Source of the DNA: Acidobacteriota bacterium
Lineage (GTDB): Bacteria > Acidobacteriota > Blastocatellia > Pyrinomonadales > Pyrinomonadaceae
Assembly (NCBI GenBank): GCA_003385635.1
Contig: QQUY01000001.1
Location: 1,217,001 to 1,281,000 of the forward strand
Reading direction: 5' to 3'
DNA length: 64,000 bases
Part shown: positions 43,215-51,077 of the stretch, piece after piece
Position numbering within the stretch: the stretch's first letter is position 1
Layout: each line of letters opens with the position of its first letter
Position numbers and translations under genes: made by a program
The notes under the pieces: model-generated
Told to the model about the DNA's origin: nothing
What the model saw: the letters and a program-made list of their open reading frames with translations, nothing else
The model's database searches: none

Positions 43215-44735
43215 CGCCGCGTCGGCTTGTTTCCCCAAATCCGGTGTCCATCGAAGCACCGGTTTTCTGGCCGCTGTCGCCTCGTCCAACCTTCCTATTC
43301 GGGTTGTGTGAGGAGCTCCGATAACGAGCTCCGGATCTTCCTGAGCTTCCCTTGCGATCGACTTCATCGCATCGACAAAATCGTCCAGTTCTTGTCTACC
43401 GACCGATTCGGTCGGTTCGATCAGCATCGCACCGTCGACGATAAGAGGGAAGTAGATCGTCATCGGGTGAAATCCGTAATCGATAAGTCGCTTTGCTATA
43501 TCGAGAGTGTGGACGCCCTTCCGCGACTGTTTCTTGTGTGAAAAGATCACTTCGTGCATGGGGTCCGGTGCGAATGGCCTTTCAAAATCCTCTTCCAGCC
43601 GCGCGGTCAGATATCTCGCGTTAAGGACCGCTGCCTCGGTAGCTTCCCGCAGGCCGGTGTCGCCGTGCGTCTGTATGTATGCAAGAGCGCGTACCATCAT
43701 TCCGAAGTTACCGAAGAAGGCCTTCACACGGCCTATCGATCCAGGGCGGTCGTGGTCGAGACTGTACGTGTCGCCGTCTTTCACCACCGTAGGTTTCGGA
43801 AGAAACTTCGCTAGCTCCTCCGTGCAGCAGCATGGACCGCATCCTGGGCCTCCACCGCCGTGAGGCGTCGAAAAGGTCTTGTGGAGATTGAGATGAATTA
43901 CATCGACACCCATATCGCCGGGTCTCGAAACTCCGACAAGCGCATTCATGTTCGCGCCGTCCATATAGACGAATCCTCCGACCTCGTGGATCGTGTCGCA
44001 GATCTCGCGTATGTTCTTTTCGAAAACTCCGACGGTACTCGGGTTTGTAAGCATTAGCCCGGCAACGCCCCCTTCGTCGCACAACTCGCGAAGGTGTTCC
44101 ATGTCGGTCAGGCCTTCGTCGGTCGATCGGATTGTTTTGACCGTAAAGCCCGCCATGTTGGCCGAGGCGGGATTGGTTCCGTGGGCAGAATCGGGCACCA
44201 GCATCACACGCCGTTCCTTCGATTCCTCACCGAACCGTTCGTCCAGCGCGTCGCGGATGATCATTACCCCCGTCATTTCTCCGTGAGCACCGGCAGCAGG
44301 TTGAAGCGAAACTCCGGGTAGTCCTGTGATCTCGGCGAGATCTTCCTGAAGATCGTAAATGAGCTTCAAGGCTCCCTGCGATTCAGACTCAGGAGCAAGC
44401 GGATGAAGATTCGCGAAACCCGGGATCCTCGCGACCTTTTCGTTGAGTCTCGAGTTATATTTCATCGTGCAGGAACCGAGCGGGTACATTCCAAGGTCGA
44501 TCGAGTAATTCCACGTCGACATCCTGGTAAAGTGCCTGACCAGATCTACCTCGGATACTTCCGGCACACCGTCCAGATCGTCGTCGCGGCGAAGATGGGC
44601 GGGTATGATCTCGTCGATTCCCGTTTCTTCGACATCCAGCTTCGGCAGCTTATAGCCGACACGGCCGGGATGCGAACGCTCAAATATAAGCGCCTCGTTC
44701 TGTGTCGGATGCGGGGTTACTTTCTTTATACTCAT
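43209..44735 (-). CDS. gcvPB: Glycine dehydrogenase (decarboxylating) subunit 2
   Basis: The 508-residue C-terminal-type subunit of split P-protein of the glycine cleavage system. The PLP-binding Lys is in HLNLHKTFSTPHGGGGPG (about residue 271). PLGSCTMKYN and LQPAAGAHGEMTG are family segments, and the C-terminal VDGAMLIEPTES fits. With GcvPA it decarboxylates glycine and passes aminomethyl to lipoyl-GcvH. It is separated from gcvPA by an aminotransferase gene and a small zinc-ribbon gene. The start ATG lies 12 bases after the aminotransferase stop. Length is normal. Confidence 0.94.
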   Translation of the reverse strand: MSIKKVTPHPTQNEALIFERSHPGRVGYKLPKLDVEETGIDEIIPAHLRRDDDLDGVPEVSEVDLVRHFTRMSTWNYSIDLGMYPLGSCTMKYNSRLNEKVARIPGFANLHPLAPESESQGALKLIYDLQEDLAEITGLPGVSLQPAAGAHGEMTGVMIIRDALDERFGEESKERRVMLVPDSAHGTNPASANMAGFTVKTIRSTDEGLTDMEHLRELCDEGGVAGLMLTNPSTVGVFEKNIREICDTIHEVGGFVYMDGANMNALVGVSRPGDMGVDVIHLNLHKTFSTPHGGGGPGCGPCCCTEELAKFLPKPTVVKDGDTYSLDHDRPGSIGRVKAFFGNFGMMVRALAYIQTHGDTGLREATEAAVLNARYLTARLEEDFERPFAPDPMHEVIFSHKKQSRKGVHTLDIAKRLIDYGFHPMTIYFPLIVDGAMLIEPTESVGRQELDDFVDAMKSIAREAQEDPELVIGAPHTTRIGRLDEATAARKPVLRWTPDLGKQADAAS

Positions 44736-44747
44736 TGATTACTTCGT

Positions 44748-46100
44748 TTATGCCTGCGATTTCGGCAATCCGTTCTTGATAATGTGTTCCATTACATCGC
44801 AGAAGCGGTCCAGCTCCCACGTTGCGGTATAGATATTCGGCGTGATCCTGATCCCCGTGAATTCGTCGTGGACGATCGGTGTTGTCAGGATCTTGTGTTT
44901 CGACATCAGGTAGTTTCCGATCTCTCCCGGGTCCATCCCGTCCACTTTGACATTCGCGATCGCGCAGAACTGTCTCGGATCGAATGAGGTGTTGAAGCCG
45001 ACATTCGGGATCGATCTCAGGCGGTCCATCCAGTATCTCGACAGGTACCTCAGCCTTTCTTCCTTTCGCTTGCCGCCGATAGCATTGTGGAATAGCACGG
45101 CCTCACCGATGGCAAGCCGCATTGCCGCTGAGTGGGTGCCTATCTCTTCAAACTTCCGTATGTCCTGATTGTTCTTTTCCTCGGACGCCATCAAGGCCCA
45201 GACCTTCGGGATCTTTTCTTTCTTTACGTATAAAAGGCCCGTCCCTTTCGGCGCGTGGAGCCATTTGTGGAGCGACGTTCCGAAATAGTCGCAGTCAAGG
45301 TCGTCCTGGCGGAAATCGAACTGAGCGAACGAATGTGCGCCGTCGACGATCGTTTCGATTCCGCGCTTTCGGGCCATCCTGCAAACATCTTTCACGGGAG
45401 TGATCTGGCCAGTAATGTTGACCTGGTGCGAGATCAGGATCAGCTTTGTCTTCGGACTGACCGCCTTTTCGAACTCCAGCGCGATCTGCGAAGGGTCTTC
45501 CGGAGCGATCGGTATCTTGATCAGCTTTAACTTGAGGCCCTCCCGAGCTTCTCTCTGGCGGAGAGTCGTCAGCATCCGCGGATAGTCCTGGGTCGTGGTC
45601 AGGATCTCGTCGCCCGGCTCGAAATCCATTCCCATCAGCAGGATCTCGAGAGACTCAGAAGCATTCCTCGTGATCGCGATCTCTTCGGCAGAACAGCCAA
45701 AGATCTCAGCGAGCCCCTCGCGCACGGTTTCGGACTGAGGTTCTAGGATCCGCCACATTGTGTATGCGGTCGCATCCTCCTGCTGCCAGGTGTATCGTAC
45801 GAAAGCCTCGGTAACGAGCCGCGGACTGGGACTTACGCCGCCGTTATTAAGATTGATGATTCCGCGCGTGACCGAGAAAGCTTGCTGGATCGTCGACCAG
45901 TAGTCCTCGTCCATTGCGACTCTTGCTGGCGAGGCATTTCCGAGGCCTTTTCCGGCAGCGCGTACTTCACCAAGCAACGCACCGACAGCCGGGGAAGACA
46001 CCGCCATTAGCCCGAGAGCCTTCCCGGTATTTGACAGGAACGAACGGCGATCGAAGTCCCTTGGGTCCCTGACCAAATTTTTGTTCAGCTTTTCAGCCAT
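44748..46100 (-). CDS. Tat-exported class V aminotransferase-like protein
   Basis: A 450-residue PLP-dependent class V (isopenicillin N epimerase-like) protein. The N-terminus has a twin-arginine signal (FDRRSFLSNTGKALG) with a hydrophobic stretch and probable cleavage after VRAAG, so it is predicted to act in the periplasm. ITRNASESLEILL is the phosphate-binding segment, TIVDGAHSFAQFDF contains the ring-stacking Asp and YFGTSLHKWLHAPKGTG the PLP Lys (about residue 275). Similar Tat-secreted proteins exist in many bacteria, but their substrate is not known. It lies inside the gcv operon between the gcvPA and gcvPB genes, which may hint at an amino acid substrate. Confidence 0.85.
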   Translation of the reverse strand: MAEKLNKNLVRDPRDFDRRSFLSNTGKALGLMAVSSPAVGALLGEVRAAGKGLGNASPARVAMDEDYWSTIQQAFSVTRGIINLNNGGVSPSPRLVTEAFVRYTWQQEDATAYTMWRILEPQSETVREGLAEIFGCSAEEIAITRNASESLEILLMGMDFEPGDEILTTTQDYPRMLTTLRQREAREGLKLKLIKIPIAPEDPSQIALEFEKAVSPKTKLILISHQVNITGQITPVKDVCRMARKRGIETIVDGAHSFAQFDFRQDDLDCDYFGTSLHKWLHAPKGTGLLYVKKEKIPKVWALMASEEKNNQDIRKFEEIGTHSAAMRLAIGEAVLFHNAIGGKRKEERLRYLSRYWMDRLRSIPNVGFNTSFDPRQFCAIANVKVDGMDPGEIGNYLMSKHKILTTPIVHDEFTGIRITPNIYTATWELDRFCDVMEHIIKNGLPKSQA

Positions 46101-46123
46101 CTTCCAAGCGATTCCGTCAACCG

Positions 46124-46306
46124 TTATCTGTAAGGCAGATCTACAAGATCTTTCTTGCAGTATCTACAGACGACAGTTTCTATTTTTACGCGCTTCCCGC
46201 AATGCTGACACTTCTTGTGATCTTCGCTGTTGCCGGGCACCGCCAGTACGAAAACGATGCTCACGATCACCGCTACGATGATCAGCAGAAAGAGAGCCAG
46301 TATCAT
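46124..46306 (-). CDS. Small membrane-anchored zinc-ribbon protein
   Basis: A 60-residue peptide with one N-terminal membrane helix (LALFLLIIVAVIVSIVFVLA) followed by a zinc ribbon with two CxxC knuckles, CQHCGKRV and CRYCKKDL. Such proteins are common but uncharacterised. It sits 26 bases after gcvPA and 23 before the aminotransferase on the same strand, so it is probably co-transcribed. The short size lowers confidence, but the ordered helix plus paired Cys pattern argues for a real gene. Confidence 0.72.
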   Translation of the reverse strand: MILALFLLIIVAVIVSIVFVLAVPGNSEDHKKCQHCGKRVKIETVVCRYCKKDLVDLPYR

Positions 46307-46332
46307 AGTTCACGCCGGTTCAAACTTGTTCC

Positions 46333-47679
46333 TCAGCCGGCAGATGCGAGAGCCTCGGCTAGTGAATCTATCTCTTTCTTCGTGTTCGTCTCCGTAACAC
46401 AAACAAGAAAGTCGTTTGGTCTGTTTTTGTAATAACGCGAGATCGCAATTCCCCCGAGAATGCCATTTTCACTGCTTATTGATTCAAGCAGCGATACAGC
46501 CTCGGAAGGTCCCCTGACGACAAACTCATTAAACACCGGAGAATCAAATGCGATCTTGTATCCATCGATCCCGGCTATCTGTTTCTTCGCATACGCGGCC
46601 TTTTGGGCATTCTGCATAGCGACTTCCTGAAGCCCTTTCCTTCCAAGCGCTTCCATATAGATCGTCGCCGCGAGTGCGATCAGACCCTGGTTCGTGCATA
46701 TGTTAGATGTCGCTTTGTCTCGCCGTATGTGCTGCTCGCGGGTCGCAAGCGTCAGTACAAATCCACGGTTTCCTTTCTCATCGTAAGCGACACCGGATAG
46801 CCTTCCGGGCATCTGCCTCACAAACTTCTGACGGCAGGCGAACAGGCCCACGTGAGGTCCTCCGAAACTCATCGGCACGCCAAAACTCTGGCCTTCGGCA
46901 ACGACGATGTCGGCACCGCAGTTTCCGGGTGTCTTAAGCAATCCGAACGAGATAGCTTCAGTGACGACCACGACAAGCAATGCGCCTTTTTCGTGCGCCT
47001 TCTCGGCAAGCGCCTCTAAATCTTCTATGCAGCCGAAAAAGTTTGGAGACTGGACGACCAACGCGGCGGTCTTTTCGTCGATCTTCTCGAGGTCTGACTC
47101 CTGAATTCTTCCAGAATCAGCGTCAAATCCGACCGTGTCGAACTCTAGCTCTCCATGTTTGGTGTACGTGCTCGCAACCTCGATGTACTCCGGGTGAACG
47201 GTCTCAGCGACGAGGACCTTGTCCCTTCGCGTTACACGCTGCGCCATCAGGAAGGCCTCAGCCATTGAGGTCGAGCCGTCGTACATCGACGCGTTCGCCA
47301 CCTCCATCCCTGTGAGCTGGCACACAAGCGTTTGAAACTCAAAAATGTATTGCAAAGTGCCTTGGGTGACCTCAGGCTGATAAGGGGTGTAAGAGGTGAA
47401 GAACTCGGACCGCTGGATCAGGTTGTCGACGATCGTCGGCGAGAAATGCGAATATACGCCGCCGCCGAGAAACGAGGTCTTCTTCGCTCCGGAGTTCATT
47501 TCCGCCAGCGCTTCCATTCCGGCAATAACTTCCGGCTCAGCCAGCGGTTCGGTCACATCAAGCTTGCGTCCCAACAAAACATCGGCGGGAATAGATCTAA
47601 AAAGACCTTCCGCCGATTCAAGCCCGATCTCTTTGAGCATGTCGTCACGCTCTTCGGGTGAATTCGGAATGTATCTCAT
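46333..47679 (-). CDS. gcvPA: Glycine dehydrogenase (decarboxylating) subunit 1
   Basis: The 448-residue N-terminal-type subunit of split P-protein. It begins MRYIPNSPEERDDMLKEIG, typical of GcvPA, and has FLGGGVYSHFSPTIVDNL, TPYQPEVTQGTLQYIFEFQ and ANASMYDGSTSMAEA. It forms the heterodimeric P-protein with GcvPB, which carries the PLP Lys. It lies 69 bases after gcvH, and a perfect hairpin sits in that gap. The order gcvT-gcvH-gcvPA is normal; the separation from gcvPB by two genes is not. Confidence 0.94.
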   Translation of the reverse strand: MRYIPNSPEERDDMLKEIGLESAEGLFRSIPADVLLGRKLDVTEPLAEPEVIAGMEALAEMNSGAKKTSFLGGGVYSHFSPTIVDNLIQRSEFFTSYTPYQPEVTQGTLQYIFEFQTLVCQLTGMEVANASMYDGSTSMAEAFLMAQRVTRRDKVLVAETVHPEYIEVASTYTKHGELEFDTVGFDADSGRIQESDLEKIDEKTAALVVQSPNFFGCIEDLEALAEKAHEKGALLVVVVTEAISFGLLKTPGNCGADIVVAEGQSFGVPMSFGGPHVGLFACRQKFVRQMPGRLSGVAYDEKGNRGFVLTLATREQHIRRDKATSNICTNQGLIALAATIYMEALGRKGLQEVAMQNAQKAAYAKKQIAGIDGYKIAFDSPVFNEFVVRGPSEAVSLLESISSENGILGGIAISRYYKNRPNDFLVCVTETNTKKEIDSLAEALASAG

Positions 47680-47700
47680 AACTGCTTTACAAAAGGAACG

Positions 47701-47723
47701 GCCCGCGGAAACCTGCCGCGGGC
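47701..47723 (-). promoter_or_regulatory. Intercistronic hairpin between gcvH and gcvPA
   Basis: A perfect 8-bp stem, GCCCGCGG/CCGCGGGC, with a seven-base loop is followed on the minus strand by CGTTCCTTTTG. The T-run is too weak for a strong terminator; it may set the relative levels of gcvH and gcvPA or protect the RNA end. Confidence 0.5.
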
Positions 47724-47748
47724 ACCAACGGCGTCCAGCTGCCGGTTG

Positions 47749-48141
47749 CTAGTCTTCCTCTGACTTGAGGTACTCTTCGTATTCCTCGGCACTCATCAAG
47801 CCGTCGGCCTCGCCGGAATTGTCCATTTTGATCTTGACCATCCAGGCGTCGCCGTACGGATCGTCATTGACGACTTCCGGTGCGTCATTCAGGTCTTCGT
47901 TCGTCGAGACGACTTCTCCGCCAACCGGAGTGAAGATCTCTGACACGGCTTTTACCGATTCGACTGACCCGAACGCGTCGTGGGTATTGAAATTGTCCCC
48001 TTCATTGGGGAGCTCAACGAACACAACGTCTCCGAGCGACTCCTGTGCATAGTCAGTGATCCCGATGGTGGCAACGTCGCCTTCAACCAGGACCCATTCG
48101 TGATCTTTGCTGTACTTAAGTTCTTCCGGAATGTTTGCCAT
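47749..48141 (-). CDS. gcvH: Glycine cleavage system H protein
   Basis: A 130-residue lipoyl carrier protein. The lipoylated Lys is in GSVESVKAVSEIFTP (about residue 64). YSKDHEWV near the N-terminus and the final GLMSAEEYEEYL are typical. It shuttles the aminomethyl group between P, T and L proteins. It is 268 bases downstream of gcvT, an unusually long gap with inverted repeats. The ATG at 48141 is the family start. Confidence 0.96.
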   Translation of the reverse strand: MANIPEELKYSKDHEWVLVEGDVATIGITDYAQESLGDVVFVELPNEGDNFNTHDAFGSVESVKAVSEIFTPVGGEVVSTNEDLNDAPEVVNDDPYGDAWMVKIKMDNSGEADGLMSAEEYEEYLKSEED

Positions 48142-48409
48142 AGGTAGTATTGGTCTTTCCAGTGGGGTGATAGTGAACCGAAACCGCGAATGCCCGCGTT
48201 AAGCCGCAGGATCCAAATCTCAATGTTTTTTCCTTCTCCTTCCCGCCCGAATCGTTTAAGTGATCGCCTTTGATCCCGGGACAAAAACTCTCAGGCGGTT
48301 CTTTCGAAACCCATAAGAGCAAGAGAGCTTGGCAACCACGCAAGACGCCGAACTGCTTGCGTCATCTGGCCGCAGCCCTAGTCGCGACTACAAGCAGGGA
48401 AGTCCTTTG
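48142..48409 (-). other. Long structured gap between gcvT and gcvH
   Basis: In 268 bases I see the perfect palindrome TAGTCGCGACTA (48379-48390), the inverted repeat ACGCAAG/CTTGCGT (48338-48344 and 48356-48362) and a purine-rich stretch ahead of gcvH (about 48225-48243). I looked for a glycine riboswitch and could not fit one. A promoter or another cis-acting RNA before gcvH is possible. Confidence 0.4.
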
Positions 48410-49522
48410 CTACTTTTCCCTTCTATAGAAAGGCGTCTTGACGATCTCGGCGGCAAGCCTTCTTCCACGGACGTCGATCTGGATCTCCCGTCCAGGATCT
48501 GTCATTTCGGGAGGAACGAATGCCAGCCCGATGTTTTTTTTCAGAAACGGCGCGGGGCTGCCGGATGTCACAACACCGATCTTTTCTTCCCCTGAATACA
48601 CGTCGTAGCCGTCCCGAGCGATGCCGCGGTCCGTCATTTCAAAGCCGATCAGTTTGCGGTCCAAGCCGTTCTTCTTCTGGGTGCGCAGGGCCTCGCAGCC
48701 TATGAATTCGGTCTTCAATTTGCAGATCCAGCCAAGATTCGCTTCGAGCGGCGTGATCTTGTCGCTAAGCTCGTGCCCGTAAAGCGACATTGCGGATTCA
48801 AGACGGAGAGTGTTCCTGGCCGCCAGTCCGCAAGGCAGAATCCCTGTGTCGGAGCCGTATCCGCCTGCCTCAAGCATCTTGTCCCAAAGCTGTCTGGACA
48901 TTTCAGAAGCTGCGTAGACCTCGAAGCCGTCTTCGCCCGTATAGCCGGTTCTGGAAATTATCGCCTCGACTCCATCAACCTCGCCTTCTTCGAAATGATA
49001 GTACTTGATGGCCGATAGTTCGGTGTCGGTCAACTTTTGAAGAACGGATTCTGCCTCGGGCCCCTGGATCGCTATCTGGCAATAATCGTTGCTGGCATTC
49101 GCGGTCTCGACATCAAAATCTGCCTTGTGAGACTCGATCCACTCCCAATCCTTGTCCTGCGTTCCCGCGTTAACCACGAGGAACAGCTTCTCAGGTCCGA
49201 ATCGGTAGACGAGGAGATCGTCGACGACAGTGCCGTTCTCGTATGTCAGCGCAGAGTAATGGGCCTGCCCGTCTACAAGGTTCGAGACGTCGTTTGTCGT
49301 CAGATAGTTGACGAATTCGATCGCGTCCTTCCCGACAACATGGATCTCCCCCATGTGCGAGACATCGAACAGCCCGCAATGCTCGCGTGTCCGCAGATGC
49401 TCGGCGATAGTGCCGGCAGGGTACTGGACGGGCATGTCCCAGCCTTCGAAATCCACCATCCTGCCCCCTAAGTCGCGGTGCGCGGCATTCAGAGACGTCT
49501 GCTTCAGTTTCTGCTCTGTCAT
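48410..49522 (-). CDS. gcvT: Aminomethyltransferase (glycine cleavage T protein)
   Basis: A 370-residue folate-binding enzyme that releases ammonia from aminomethyl-GcvH and forms 5,10-methylene-THF. It has GGRMVDFEGWDMPVQY near the N-terminus, CGLFDVSHMGEI with the conserved Asp, and SRTGYTGEDGFEVY, all typical of GcvT. The C-terminal GCT barrel ends IQIDVRGRRLAAEIVKTPFY. It is the first gene of the gcv set. The ATG at 49522 fits family alignments. Confidence 0.96.
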   Translation of the reverse strand: MTEQKLKQTSLNAAHRDLGGRMVDFEGWDMPVQYPAGTIAEHLRTREHCGLFDVSHMGEIHVVGKDAIEFVNYLTTNDVSNLVDGQAHYSALTYENGTVVDDLLVYRFGPEKLFLVVNAGTQDKDWEWIESHKADFDVETANASNDYCQIAIQGPEAESVLQKLTDTELSAIKYYHFEEGEVDGVEAIISRTGYTGEDGFEVYAASEMSRQLWDKMLEAGGYGSDTGILPCGLAARNTLRLESAMSLYGHELSDKITPLEANLGWICKLKTEFIGCEALRTQKKNGLDRKLIGFEMTDRGIARDGYDVYSGEEKIGVVTSGSPAPFLKKNIGLAFVPPEMTDPGREIQIDVRGRRLAAEIVKTPFYRREK

Positions 49523-49828
49523 ACAGATGAATTTGCTGCTTAAATGAAGAAACTACACTCTCTTGAAACGAGCGTCAAGAAAGGCGGTTCGGAGCGTCTT
49601 CGACGCGCTTCGAACCGCCATTTCAAATTTCAATTTCCAAATTTCAGACTTCTTCTTTTAGCCCGGCAATCTTACTACGCAATACGAAGTGTTCAAGGAC
49701 TCACTTCTCTTCAAATTTGATCTTGATCCTGAAATCTGGAATGTCCGGCACCCCGTTGGGAATCGCAACTCGAAACCACGAACCCGGAACTCGAAATTTG
49801 GTATCTGGAAGGTAGAATCGCTCAGCGG
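49523..49828. other. Intergenic region upstream of gcvT
   Basis: This 306-base gap contains the long hairpin listed separately (49583-49619) and low-complexity AAATTTC- and AACTCGAAA-like sequence (49620-49800). No gene is seen. It should hold the gcvT promoter, but no clear box pair is visible. Confidence 0.5.
49576..49619 (-). terminator. Probable terminator hairpin
   Basis: A long stem of GGCGGTTCG/CGAACCGCC extended by GCGTC/GACGC around a TTCG-type loop (49583-49619) is followed on the minus strand by TTTCTTG. It would end the three-gene unit at 49829-52520 before gcvT. The T-run is modest. Confidence 0.55.
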
Positions 49829-50419
49829 TTAGCCCTTTTTCGCTTTCTTCCTTTCTTTCGGATCAGGCTTGTCGATCTTGGATGAGGCTTCGACAATGTC
49901 CCGGCAAAGATTCACGGAGCTGGTCAAGAAAGCTCTTTCCCGGGTCGATCCGGAGGAAGAGGCGAGACTCTCAAGTATCGGAATGAGTTCGCGTGAGTAG
50001 TCGGCCAAAATATGTACGGCGAACGGGAACAATTTGCTCTCCGCATTCCGGTCAGCAACATCGTCTATCTTGCTGACCGCTTCGTCGAGGATCTTGAAAA
50101 TGTCCGAGACCAGTTGTTCGCGGTCCCCTTCCGGCAGAGGCCCCCACTTGTTTTCCTCTTTTCGCAGCTGTTCTTGCTGTTCTTCCGAGAGTCCGGAGGT
50201 GCCGCTTATCGAGATTAGGCGTCTTTCGATAGCCCGCACGAACACCTCCATACGGTCATCGACGGCCTGGGTATCGCGCACCAGTTCGATCTCTTCTGTT
50301 GTAAGGTGGTCGGATCGCTGGGAAAAGGTTTCAAGCTGCAGGGTAAGGACCAGAACCAGTGCGAAAATGCCCGTGAGGAAGTGTTGAATGAGCCGGCGCC
50401 GGCCAGGTGCCACGCTCAT
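49829..50419 (-). CDS. Hypothetical secreted protein
   Basis: A 196-residue protein. An N-terminal basic stretch and a hydrophobic segment (FLTGIFALVLVLTLQLETFSQ) form a signal peptide or anchor. The rest is charged and predicted helical, with a Lys-rich end (ERKKAKKG). I recognise no family. Its ATG overlaps the stop of the upstream gene by one base (TAATG), and the two proteins have similar size and helical character, which suggests partnership. Confidence 0.7.
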   Translation of the reverse strand: MSVAPGRRRLIQHFLTGIFALVLVLTLQLETFSQRSDHLTTEEIELVRDTQAVDDRMEVFVRAIERRLISISGTSGLSEEQQEQLRKEENKWGPLPEGDREQLVSDIFKILDEAVSKIDDVADRNAESKLFPFAVHILADYSRELIPILESLASSSGSTRERAFLTSSVNLCRDIVEASSKIDKPDPKERKKAKKG

Positions 50420-51006
50420 TAGCGTGACCCCCCTTCGGGGATGACGGTATCGTCAAAGAATGGTTCGAGGGCATTCATACGGGTGTCGCTCACGAACTTC
50501 ATAAGTTCGCGTACGTGGTAGCCGTATTCATATGGTAGTTCTCTGCGGATCAACTCCAGGCGAGGGATAAACTCCCTTAGCGTCATCTCAAAACGCTTAA
50601 AGTTCTTGAACGATCCTTTGTTTCCTTCGTTGCCCTTTAGGTATCCGGCGGTATTTCTGATCAGGGCCTGGAACCTGCCGAGCTGAGCCAGTGCTTCCGG
50701 AAAGTCGTCAGTCTCGGTCGCTTTTTCCGAAAGCTTCAGGCGGTCGTCCATGAACTGGAGCGCAAGCTTCGTCCGGTTCTTCATCTTCCGTTCCGATTCA
50801 AGCTCAGTCTTTTCCTGTTTTGAAAGCAGATTCAGGGGTGGCGGTACCACGCCCGGCGGGAGCTCTTCGTCGGTGGTCTGGGAAAATCCCGTTGACCCCG
50901 TCAAGAGAACAATGGCCGCAAACAGAACAGCCAAATATCGCGAACCGGGGCGCACTAGAAGACTCGTGCGATTCCGGTTTGAGGATTGTGCCCCTGAGTT
51001 AGTCAC
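50419..51006 (-). CDS. Hypothetical secreted protein
   Basis: A 195-residue protein starting with GTG. A signal peptide is visible at about residues 20-43 (YLAVLFAAIVLLTGSTGFSQ). The mature part is helical and charged (LLSKQEKTELESERKMKNRTK). I recognise no family. It lies 71 bases after the TPR gene and overlaps the next gene by one base. Together the three look like an operon of periplasmic proteins. Confidence 0.7.
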   Translation of the reverse strand: MTNSGAQSSNRNRTSLLVRPGSRYLAVLFAAIVLLTGSTGFSQTTDEELPPGVVPPPLNLLSKQEKTELESERKMKNRTKLALQFMDDRLKLSEKATETDDFPEALAQLGRFQALIRNTAGYLKGNEGNKGSFKNFKRFEMTLREFIPRLELIRRELPYEYGYHVRELMKFVSDTRMNALEPFFDDTVIPEGGSR

Positions 51007-51077
51007 TGATAGCTCTATAGACTATAGGAATCAGTCGGACAATTTCAACAAAATAATTCTGGGACGACCTTGAAGTC

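Noticed and set aside
48142..48409. Possible glycine riboswitch between gcvT and gcvH
   Set aside because: CTCTCAGGC, a word of the glycine aptamer, is present but on the plus strand, opposite to the genes, and the partner segments (GGAGAG and the CGAAGG-GCAA region) are missing.
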